Shown here: in pieces, positions 51,657 to 58,297 of the stretch | Numbering within the stretch: the first letter of the stretch is position 1 | Layout of the letters: each line of letters opens with the position of its first letter | Assembly (NCBI RefSeq): GCF_000165735.1 | Contig: NZ_GL538181.1 | Coordinates: forward strand, 1-58,297 | Direction: 5' to 3' | Length of the DNA stretch: 58,297 nucleotides | DNA from: Megasphaera micronuciformis F0359 | GTDB lineage: Bacteria; Bacillota; Negativicutes; Veillonellales; Megasphaeraceae | The notes under the pieces: model-generated | Seen by the model: only the letters and a program-made list of their open reading frames with translations | Told to the model about the DNA's origin: nothing | Database searches by the model: none | Position numbers and translations under genes: made by a program

Positions 51657-52628
51657 TTATTTACCGTAGCCGCTTTGACGATCTACTTCATGTTCTAATG
51701 CTTTTCCCGCTAAAAAAAGTTCTAAATTTCGAGCGGCAATTTGAATAATGCGATTATGGGTATATTCCAAATGTAATCCGCCCGATACATGCGGTGTAAT
51801 ATAAATTCCCGGCGTATGCCAAAGGCGATGACCTTGCGGTAAAGGTTCAGGTTCGGTTACGTCTAATGCCGCCCCTGCCAACCTGCCTGTCGCTACGGCA
51901 TCACACAAAGCGTCACTGTCTACAACATTGCCGCGACCGGCATTGATAAACCAAGAGTGTTTTTTCATCTTTCCCAATCGCTCTTTCGTAAACAGCCCTG
52001 CCGTTTCCGGCGTATCGGGCAACACACAGGCAACGACCTGTGCCTGTGGCAGGAGACTGTCCAAGTCATCAAGCGTAGCTACCGCATCCGCCCCGTCAAG
52101 TCCCTTCGTAAGACGACGCCGCACAGCCGTAATACGGGCCCCCATTCCTTTCAAGATCCGTCCGAACGTGGCTCCTATATCGCCGTATCCCACAACCAGA
52201 ACTTTTGCCCCGAAAACACTCTGAACCGGTCCTTCATCGTGCCAACGTTCGACCTTTTGATTGTCGTAGTAAGCAGGCAGTCGTTTCATCATCATTAAGA
52301 GCTGTGCCGCCATATGTTCCGCCACGGCCACTCCGTACGCCCCCGTCGCATTGGTTAAAAGAACGTCTTTACCGACGACATCGACATAGCTCCCTACTCC
52401 GGCACTGTTCAGCTGTAACCATTTAAGCTTTTCAGCCTGCTTTAACAGGTGCGGGTCCGCATTCCCGATAATAACGTCGGCATCATTTATGACATCCCGT
52501 TCCACAGGAATAGACAACCCGGTACCTTCTATACTGTCCCCGACATATACAAAAGTATGTCCCGGTGCGATTTTTTCCAACAGTTTTTTATGTGCCTCCG
52601 TTACGGCACAAGTCACAACGATTTTCAC
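51657..52628 (-). CDS. D-2-hydroxyacid dehydrogenase
   Basis: A 323-residue NAD-dependent dehydrogenase. The Rossmann motif VLVVGYGDIGATFGRIL is near 140, and catalytic Arg/Glu/His appear in FINAGRGNVVDSDAL, DVTEPEPLP and PHVSGG. Substrate is not clear (phosphoglycerate, lactate or glyoxylate type). GTG 52628 follows AAAGGAG. It stands alone between the cold-shock gene and the glucitol genes. Confidence 0.88.
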   Translation of the reverse strand: MKIVVTCAVTEAHKKLLEKIAPGHTFVYVGDSIEGTGLSIPVERDVINDADVIIGNADPHLLKQAEKLKWLQLNSAGVGSYVDVVGKDVLLTNATGAYGVAVAEHMAAQLLMMMKRLPAYYDNQKVERWHDEGPVQSVFGAKVLVVGYGDIGATFGRILKGMGARITAVRRRLTKGLDGADAVATLDDLDSLLPQAQVVACVLPDTPETAGLFTKERLGKMKKHSWFINAGRGNVVDSDALCDAVATGRLAGAALDVTEPEPLPQGHRLWHTPGIYITPHVSGGLHLEYTHNRIIQIAARNLELFLAGKALEHEVDRQSGYGK

Positions 52629-52805
52629 GGAAGTCTCCTTTCTTATAGACATACATCACTATGTATAACTTCAAATCATAATTCCGTTTTCGCATTTATT
52701 TGATTCTTTCTAATTATAGTGCTCTTTTATATTTGAAACAAGGGCTGCCTTTTTTTAGCCGGATCGTGTAATAAAGACCGCCCTTCAATCCTTTACGGGC
52801 ATACA

Positions 52806-52837
52806 AACAAAAAAAGACGGTAACCGAAGTTACCGTC
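52806..52837 (-). terminator. terminator after the cold-shock gene
   Basis: GACGGTAAC and GTTACCGTC form a 9-bp stem with a TTCG loop on the minus strand, followed by T7. Confidence 0.8.
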
Positions 52838-52857
52838 ATAAAGGTCGTTACCGTAGT

Positions 52858-53055
52858 TTACGCTTTTGTTACGTTAGCTGCCTGAGGGCCACGAGCGCCG
52901 TCTACGATATCGAATTCAACTTCTTGACCTTCAGTCAAAGACTTGAAGCCGTCTTCCTGAATGGCAGAGAAGTGAACGAATACGTCGCCGCCGTCTTCTC
53001 TTTCAATGAAGCCATAACCTTTTTCTGCACTAAACCATTTTACTTTACCTTGCAT
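52858..53055 (-). CDS. csp: cold-shock protein
   Basis: A 65-residue single-domain RNA-binding protein. RNP1 [11 protein letters not shown] and RNP2 VFVHFSAI are intact. It works as an RNA chaperone. The leader is about 47 bases from the predicted start point, with an AGGAGG ribosome site, shorter than in E. coli cspA. Confidence 0.95.
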   Translation of the reverse strand: MQGKVKWFSAEKGYGFIEREDGGDVFVHFSAIQEDGFKSLTEGQEVEFDIVDGARGPQAANVTKA

Positions 53056-53108
53056 GACACAATCCTCCTAAGATAAAAACTTCCAGCTATCTTGCTAGCT
53101 ATGGCCTA

Positions 53109-53137
53109 AGTGTAACATAGTTATAATCCAGTGTCAA
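53109..53137 (-). promoter_or_regulatory. cold-shock gene promoter
   Basis: Minus strand TTGACA (53132-53137) and TACACT (53109-53114) are 17 bases apart. An AGCTA/TAGCT repeat lies in the short leader. Confidence 0.75.
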
Positions 53138-53194
53138 CGAATATTTCCAATGTATGCATGTAATAAAAATTCGATAATCAATCTATTTATCGGC

Positions 53195-53683
53195 TTATTT
53201 TCGAACATAATCAATAAAGGAATATGCATATTTATTACTCAACGTTTTTTCAAAGTCATGCCTATCAGTCATAGCCCACTCATTTTTATTTTCTTGCGGG
53301 AAATAGGTATCGGCCGCGAATTCTTCATGAATTTCCGTAATGTACATTCGCTGTGCCAAGGGCAAAAAAGATTCGTAAACCGAAGCTCCTCCAATGACGA
53401 AATATTCCTTGTCCTCCACCAGAGAAGCACATACATCTTCTACAGAATGATATACATCGATACCGTCATGAGACTGTTTGTAGTCTTTCTGTGACGTAAT
53501 TACCATATGTCTGCGATTCGGCAAAAGCCCCGGCAAACTTTCAAACGTTTTGCGCCCCATGATTAAATCATGTCCTGTCGTCAAGGCCTTAAATCGTTTC
53601 AAGTCCGCTGAAATATGGCACAGTAAATCTCCGTCCTTACCGATGCCGCCGTTTTTATCTCGCGCTACAATCAAAGAAATCAT
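53195..53683 (-). CDS. folA: dihydrofolate reductase
   Basis: A 162-residue enzyme that reduces dihydrofolate made by Thy[22 protein letters not shown] holds the N-terminal active site, then [16 protein letters not shown] and [13 protein letters not shown]. Its ATG overlaps the thyA stop by four bases, so the two are co-translated. Confidence 0.94.
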   Translation of the reverse strand: MISLIVARDKNGGIGKDGDLLCHISADLKRFKALTTGHDLIMGRKTFESLPGLLPNRRHMVITSQKDYKQSHDGIDVYHSVEDVCASLVEDKEYFVIGGASVYESFLPLAQRMYITEIHEEFAADTYFPQENKNEWAMTDRHDFEKTLSNKYAYSFIDYVRK

Positions 53684-54471
53684 ACAGCGACCTCCATGGG
53701 CAATTTCCCCTTGTGCGTATACCCTTCCAGGCGGATATTTTCAGGCCTAAATTCATAAAAATCTGTGATTCCTTCATCAATGACCAGCTGCGGTGCCGGT
53801 AACGCTTCCCGGCGTCTCGCCAACTGCGTTTTCAAAGCTTCTACATGATTTTCGTAAATGTGTGCATTATTGATGACATGAGTAAACAAGCCGGGCCGCA
53901 ACCCGACAGAACGTGCAATCAGGTGAACAAGAACGGCATACTGAGTCATATTAAACGGAATTCCCAAGCCCATATCCCCGCTTCGTTGTACAAGCATGCA
54001 GTTCAATCGGCCATCGGATACATCCCATAAGGTCTGATAAGCGCAAGGCTGCAGAGCCATATCAGGTAAATCTTCAATATTCCACAAAGAAACGATCATG
54101 CGTCGATTTTGCGGATCCGTCCGCAATTGATCCAAAAGCGTATCCACCTGTTTATATTTGCGAATCTGGTACCCGTAGGCCTTACCGATCGTCCCGTCTT
54201 CACGCATCCATTCATCCCATACATGACAGTTCATCTTTTGCAATTCTCGCACATCATTACTCTGCAGCTGCCAAATCCACAGCAGCTCCTTTACAGCCGT
54301 CTTGAAGGCGACAAATTTTGTCGTTAAAATGGGAAACTCTTTTTCCAAGTCGAATTGCATCATCTGATGAGGCAGTTTATAGGTCCGAATACCCGTTCTG
54401 TTCTGATCGAAGTAACCGTGCTCCAGAATATTTTCTACAATATTCAAATATTGTTCATCTGCCAAACTCAT
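53680..54471 (-). CDS. thyA: thymidylate synthase
   Basis: A 263-residue enzyme that makes dTMP from dUMP and methylene-tetrahydrofolate. [12 protein letters not shown] contains the catalytic Cys; the residue after the Cys is Ala where E. coli has His. [20 protein letters not shown] and the C-terminal end [10 protein letters not shown] are typical. ATG 54471 is preferred, with AAGGATG upstream. Ends overlapping folA. Confidence 0.93.
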   Translation of the reverse strand: MSLADEQYLNIVENILEHGYFDQNRTGIRTYKLPHQMMQFDLEKEFPILTTKFVAFKTAVKELLWIWQLQSNDVRELQKMNCHVWDEWMREDGTIGKAYGYQIRKYKQVDTLLDQLRTDPQNRRMIVSLWNIEDLPDMALQPCAYQTLWDVSDGRLNCMLVQRSGDMGLGIPFNMTQYAVLVHLIARSVGLRPGLFTHVINNAHIYENHVEALKTQLARRREALPAPQLVIDEGITDFYEFRPENIRLEGYTHKGKLPMEVAV

Positions 54472-54475
54472 AAAA

Positions 54476-56308
54476 TCAGTCATCCTTTCCGTCACTTACA
54501 ATAATATCAAGAAACGCAGGCCCGTATTTATGTAATTTAAAGTCGCCTATCCCCTTTATACTGTGCAATTCTTCAAGTGTTGACGGCCTTTGTTCCGCCA
54601 ACTCCCAAAGCGTTACGTCGGAGAAAATGACAAAGGGCGGAATATGTTCTTTCCGTGCCGTCTCATATCGAAGTTGTTGTAACTTCGTAAATAAGGGACG
54701 CAATCGTTCCTCATCGTAAATCTTACGCATGCTCCGCTTATGTACGGCTCTTGCCGGCACCGAGTCCTCCATCTTAAGCACACGCATTACGGGAGCACTC
54801 TTACCCGGCCCCAGCAAAGCTCTGCCGGCCGCAGCCAAAGACAAGACGGGGTACTTGCCTGTCGCCACTGATAAATAGTTGCGACTTACGGCATAGCGAA
54901 TCAACGCCGCCATATCGGCCGCCGAATAATCACCGAGCATACCGAAAGACGCATTTCGTTCAAAGCCGTATTGCCTGATTTTTTCCGTCACCGTTCCGCG
55001 CAAGACGGACGACACGACAGTCTGACCGAAACGCCCCTTTAATTCATCTACACACATACAAATGAGTTTTACTTCCCGAGTTATGTCTTCATCCGTTGTT
55101 TCGGCATCACAGTTTCCACAGTTTCCGCACTCTTCATATTTTACAGTTTCACCGAAGTACTCCAAAATCGCACGCCGTAAACACGAAGAGGCTTCACAAT
55201 AATCGACCATTCGATTCATTAAAACCGTGTCATTCTTTTTCTGCTCTTCATCAGTTGATGATACATCGATTAAAAACTTCTGAACCATAATATCGCCGCG
55301 CGTAAAAAGAAGGATACATTCCCCCGGAGCCCCGTCTCGTCCGGCACGCCCGGCCTCTTGGTAATAACTTTCCATATTTTTCGGCATTTGCCAATGAATG
55401 ACAAAGCGAACATTGCTTTTGTCAATTCCCATGCCGAAAGCATTGGTCGCCACAATCAGCTCAATACGGTCATAGGTAAAATCTTCCTGTACACGTCTTC
55501 GCTCTTCATCTGTCAGACCGGCATGATAACGGCCGACCTTAAAGCCGTTCTTACGCAGCATATCGTATACCTTGTCCGTCTCCTTGCGCGTGGCGGCGTA
55601 AATGATACCGCTTTCCTTCTTATGTTCATCCAAATAAGAAATGAGAAAGTCCGTCTTTCGTGCCGTCTTGATAACACGAAAATATAAATTGGGCCGATCA
55701 AAACCGCCTACCAAAACCAGAGGATTTTTCAATCCCAGAAGATTCAACATATCCTGTTTAACGTATTCCGTTGCCGTGGCTGTAAAAGCTCCTACAACAG
55801 GACGTTGCGGTAACGACTCGATCCAGTCTTTTATCAACCGATAACCGGGGCGAAAATCATGGCCCCACTGGGATACACAATGAGCTTCGTCGACAATAAC
55901 GGCCGACACGGTTACACTTTTCATGACGGCTGTGAAATACTCGTTTTGTAATCGTTCGGGCGATATATACAAAAGTTTTACTTTTCCCTGCCGCAAAAGA
56001 AAAAAGCGTTTATTCGCTTCTTCTACCGTACACCGACTGTCAATACTCGTCGCCCCGATTTCTTGTGCTTGCAGAGCATCCACCTGGTCTTTTATCAAAG
56101 ACAACAGCGGCGAGATAACTACCGTTACCCCCTTACTCATTAAGGCCGGTATTTGAAAGCACAGAGATTTTCCCGCTCCCGTCGGCATAATGGCCAATAC
56201 GTCCCGATGCGTCGAGAGTGCTTCTATGACCTCTTCCTGCCCGGGGCGAAAGGATGTATATCCGAAATACTGTTGTAATATATCCGTCGCTTTCATGCCC
56301 TCACCCAT
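54476..56308 (-). CDS. recQ: ATP-dependent DNA helicase RecQ
   Basis: A helicase of about 610 residues. Walker [22 protein letters not shown] box [18 protein letters not shown], motif [12 protein letters not shown], the RQC zinc Cys set ([16 protein letters not shown]) and an HRDC domain at the end are visible. Starts at 56308 or 56296 are both possible; GGA lies before 56308. It is eight bases from thyA's start. Confidence 0.93.
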   Translation of the reverse strand: MGEGMKATDILQQYFGYTSFRPGQEEVIEALSTHRDVLAIMPTGAGKSLCFQIPALMSKGVTVVISPLLSLIKDQVDALQAQEIGATSIDSRCTVEEANKRFFLLRQGKVKLLYISPERLQNEYFTAVMKSVTVSAVIVDEAHCVSQWGHDFRPGYRLIKDWIESLPQRPVVGAFTATATEYVKQDMLNLLGLKNPLVLVGGFDRPNLYFRVIKTARKTDFLISYLDEHKKESGIIYAATRKETDKVYDMLRKNGFKVGRYHAGLTDEERRRVQEDFTYDRIELIVATNAFGMGIDKSNVRFVIHWQMPKNMESYYQEAGRAGRDGAPGECILLFTRGDIMVQKFLIDVSSTDEEQKKNDTVLMNRMVDYCEASSCLRRAILEYFGETVKYEECGNCGNCDAETTDEDITREVKLICMCVDELKGRFGQTVVSSVLRGTVTEKIRQYGFERNASFGMLGDYSAADMAALIRYAVSRNYLSVATGKYPVLSLAAAGRALLGPGKSAPVMRVLKMEDSVPARAVHKRSMRKIYDEERLRPLFTKLQQLRYETARKEHIPPFVIFSDVTLWELAEQRPSTLEELHSIKGIGDFKLHKYGPAFLDIIVSDGKDD

Positions 56309-56327
56309 GCCGCTTCCATTCAAACGG

Positions 56328-56373
56328 CAAAAAAAGACTGTAATAAAATGTGTATATACATTTTATTACAGTC
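56328..56373 (-). terminator. terminator after the aminotransferase gene
   Basis: GACTGTAATAAAATG and CATTTTATTACAGTC form a 15-bp stem, followed by T7 on the minus strand. It separates the aminotransferase from recQ. Confidence 0.8.
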
Positions 56374-56403
56374 CCTTGCTTAAGGCAATGCTACATAGCG
56401 CCT

Positions 56404-57591
56404 TTACTTATCCAACTCTTCGTGCAACAATTCTCCCAGGCGTTTTACCCCTTCAACAATGCGATCTTCCGTCATATTCGAATAGTTGAGACGGAAATGG
56501 TTAACTTCTCCTTCGTTGGGATAGAAAATGACTCCCGGAACATAGGCTACATTTTTGGCAATAGCCTTCCGCATTAAAGCCTTGGCATCAATTCCTTCAG
56601 GCAAGGTAACCCACGTAAAGAGGCCTCCCTGAGGTCGATTAAACTTAACTTCTTGGGGGAAATATTTTTCCATGGAGTCGCACATTAAATCACGACGTTT
56701 GGCATACAAATCCGTAATCTGCTTAATATGTGCCTCCATATCATACATCTTGCAGAAGTAAGCGGCCTGCCGCTGACCGAATGTAGACGTGCCGATGTCG
56801 ACGGATTGCTTAACCTTAACAAACTTATCGACAACGTCGTCAGGAGCCACAATCCAGCCTAAGCGAAAACCGGGCATAAACGTTTTGGAGAAAGACCCCA
56901 TAAAGACAACCTTACCCTGAGTATCCATAGATTTCAAAGACGGTAATTTATCGATACCGTAACGAATTTCACCGTACGGATTATCTTCAAGAACGACGAC
57001 ATCGTATTTATTAATGACATCCATAAAGGCCTTACGGCGTTCAACAGGCCATGTAATGCCCGTCGGATTCTGGAATTCGGGAATGACGTAAATCATGCGA
57101 ATGGAATCGTCTGAAGCCAAGACTTTTTCCAACTCTTCAACAACAATGCCGTTTTCATCTGTCGAAACGGTGGTATATCGCGGACCGGACGGATCGAAAG
57201 CCATGATGGCACCCATGTAAGTCGGGCTTTCCATGAGAACTGTATCCCCTTTATCAAGCAAAATCTGGGCTAAAATAAAGAGTGCTTGTTGAGATCCTGT
57301 CGTAATAACAATATTATCGGGAGTGCAGTCAACGAAGAACTTATCTTTCATACGAGCCGCCAGTTGTTCGCGTAACAAATCATAGCCCTGTGTAGGCCCG
57401 TACTGAACGGCTTGACGTCCCTGTTCCGTATAAATGGCTTCGTCTACCTTTTTCATTTCTTCAATCGGAAAAAGTTCCGGTGCAGGCAAACCGCCGGCAA
57501 AGGAAATAACTTCCGGCTTTTGAGTCAATGCCAAAATTTCAGCAATATCGTCAGCCTGTAATGTTTGTGCAAATGTAGAAAAACGTGCCAT
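56404..57591 (-). CDS. PLP-dependent aminotransferase (2-aminoadipate/LysN type)
   Basis: A 395-residue fold-type I aminotransferase. VISFAGGLPAPELFP opens it, ITTGSQQALFILAQILLDKGDT holds the cofactor loop, and the PLP Lys is in FMGSFSKTFMPGFRLGWIV. This is the MocR-linked / 2-aminoadipate transaminase group that acts on several amino acids; exact substrate unknown. ATG 57591 follows AGGGGTGA. Confidence 0.88.
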   Translation of the reverse strand: MARFSTFAQTLQADDIAEILALTQKPEVISFAGGLPAPELFPIEEMKKVDEAIYTEQGRQAVQYGPTQGYDLLREQLAARMKDKFFVDCTPDNIVITTGSQQALFILAQILLDKGDTVLMESPTYMGAIMAFDPSGPRYTTVSTDENGIVVEELEKVLASDDSIRMIYVIPEFQNPTGITWPVERRKAFMDVINKYDVVVLEDNPYGEIRYGIDKLPSLKSMDTQGKVVFMGSFSKTFMPGFRLGWIVAPDDVVDKFVKVKQSVDIGTSTFGQRQAAYFCKMYDMEAHIKQITDLYAKRRDLMCDSMEKYFPQEVKFNRPQGGLFTWVTLPEGIDAKALMRKAIAKNVAYVPGVIFYPNEGEVNHFRLNYSNMTEDRIVEGVKRLGELLHEELDK

Positions 57592-57676
57592 AATGCAATC
57601 ACCCCTAAACATAAATATCTTTAACGATTACGTAAAAGTATACCACCATGCAAATCTATGAGCAATGCGAAAGTTT

Positions 57677-57703
57677 AAAAAAAGACCTCCCGAAGAGGTC
57701 TTT
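57677..57703 (-). terminator. terminator after the FMN-binding gene
   Basis: AAGACCTC and GAGGTCTT flank a TTCGG loop on the minus strand, followed by T7. Confidence 0.8.
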
Positions 57704-57714
57704 CTTAATTTATT

Positions 57715-58089
57715 TTAGAGTAACTGTTTTGCTTCTTCTACTTTTATTTCCAACACTTTTCGCAAGAAGGAGAACTGCTTTTTCATCATCTCATAGTCCT
57801 CACCTTCGTCTATGAGCTTGGCCGTACCGGTAATGCGAAATCCCGTACCCTGATATCCGTTAAACCCTTCCACTTCTCTGGCACCGACGGTAAGGATGAT
57901 CCTATTGTTTACATTCAAGTCCGTTTCCGTACTGTTCATACCGGCAGCCGGAATAAGCAATCGATCATCATCTTTTTCAACGATGTACGTATTCCATGTA
58001 TTGTTTACATGCGGACCCTCAGGCGTCCATGTCGTAAGTGATACAACCCCTTCATAACTCAAGACATCGTGTAATTTTTCCGGTAACAT
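57715..58089 (-). CDS. FMN-binding split-barrel protein
   Basis: A 124-residue protein of the pyridoxamine-phosphate oxidase-like fold. LPEKLHDVLSYEGVVSLTTW, GPHVNNTWNTYI, LLIPAAGMNSTETDLN and GYQGTGFRITGTAKL line up well with the small FMN-binding protein known from Desulfovibrio. It probably takes part in electron transfer or flavin binding. ATG 58089 has AAGGAAG upstream. Confidence 0.85.
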   Translation of the reverse strand: MLPEKLHDVLSYEGVVSLTTWTPEGPHVNNTWNTYIVEKDDDRLLIPAAGMNSTETDLNVNNRIILTVGAREVEGFNGYQGTGFRITGTAKLIDEGEDYEMMKKQFSFLRKVLEIKVEEAKQLL

Positions 58090-58155
58090 ATTTTTCTTCC
58101 TTTCCCTCATAGCCGTTCGTAACACGGCACTCCTTCAACAATCACTAATAGGAGG

Positions 58156-58184
58156 ATTATACACTAAGGAAACGGCTTAGGCAA
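58156..58184 (-). promoter_or_regulatory. promoter of the FMN-binding gene
   Basis: Minus strand TTGCCT (58179-58184) and TATAAT (58156-58161) are 17 bases apart. The remaining bases up to 58265 show no gene. Confidence 0.6.
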
Positions 58185-58265
58185 CATACGGCGGCCTACA
58201 ATAGAACTTCATCTCCCCCTAAGGGTTCTCGTATATTCTTCATCGGGGCGCTATGTTGAATATTA

Positions 58266-58297
58266 ATTGTAGTGTATCAAGACATTTGTGACAAGGA
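58266..58297 (-). repeat. terminal inverted repeat, right copy
   Basis: This is the exact reverse complement of bases 1-32. The flanking bases inside the window differ, so the two ends are independent insertion points of the same repeat. Confidence 0.6.

Noticed and set aside
53680-54471. Ala in place of His after the catalytic Cys of ThyA as a sign of inactivation
   Set aside because: All other active-site stretches are intact and folA is coupled to it; likely normal variation in this group.

Overview
The window reads as chromosome of a diderm Firmicute of the Negativicutes (Veillonellales-like; genus not resolved) carrying one end of an integrated temperate element. The evidence for the host is a Firmicute-type fatty-acid operon (fapR, plsX, fabH, fabD, fabG, acpP, fabK, fabF) next to an almost complete Gram-negative LPS/Kdo pathway (lpxC, fabZ, lpxA, lpxI, lpxB, msbA, waaA, lpxK, kdsB, kdsA, kdsD, kdsC, acyltransferase, lptC, lptA, lptB, lptF/G). 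No rRNA, tRNA or CRISPR array was recognised.

Region 1 (1-11957) is AT-rich, full of short genes, and looks like the lysogeny end of a prophage or phage-like island. A cI-like repressor (4821-5201) and a cro-like gene (4459-4656) are divergent, with perfect TGTTCC-N6-GGAACA operators. Leftward from cro runs an early operon of very small genes, some too short for routine gene calling. Two rightward cargo blocks (709-2016 and 3247-3906) sit inside it. Rightward from the repressor lie a PBECR-type nuclease-fold protein, a ~140-nt structured RNA with its own promoter and terminator, an ImmA-like protein, small unknowns, a RhuM-family protein, a ~83-nt RNA followed by two tandem Abi_2 (AbiD/AbiF-type HEPN) proteins, an XRE regulator and a large serine recombinase. 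The recombinase ends inside an iron-containing alcohol dehydrogenase gene, which it splits (11950-12495 is the remaining N-terminal half).

Region 2 (12.5-24.3 kb, all minus strand) holds a radical SAM protein, rnc, the FapR-controlled fatty-acid operon with a visible promoter and probable FapR operator, a YdbC/PC4 protein, and a DUF3084 / RNase H-fold / YitT operon.

Region 3 (24.5-40.4 kb, minus) is the lipid A, Kdo and LPS-export cluster. One transcription unit starts before lpxC (lpxC-fabZ-lpxA) and another before lpxI (lpxI through lptF/G). lpxD, lptD and lptE are not in the window.

Region 4 (40.4-58.3 kb, minus) holds uvrB-uvrA-uvrC with a probable SOS box, htpG, a glucitol-type PTS fragment (gutM, srlA, srlE, no IIA or dehydrogenase), a 2-hydroxyacid dehydrogenase, a cold-shock protein, thyA-folA, recQ, a PLP aminotransferase and a small FMN-binding protein.

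The two window ends are exact 32-bp inverted copies of each other, which suggests a dispersed repeat (probably an insertion sequence) at both borders. The strongest candidate for an undescribed system is the stand-alone RNA plus tandem HEPN Abi pair (8033-10270). Second is the promoter-RNA-terminator cassette next to the PBECR nuclease (5204-5733).
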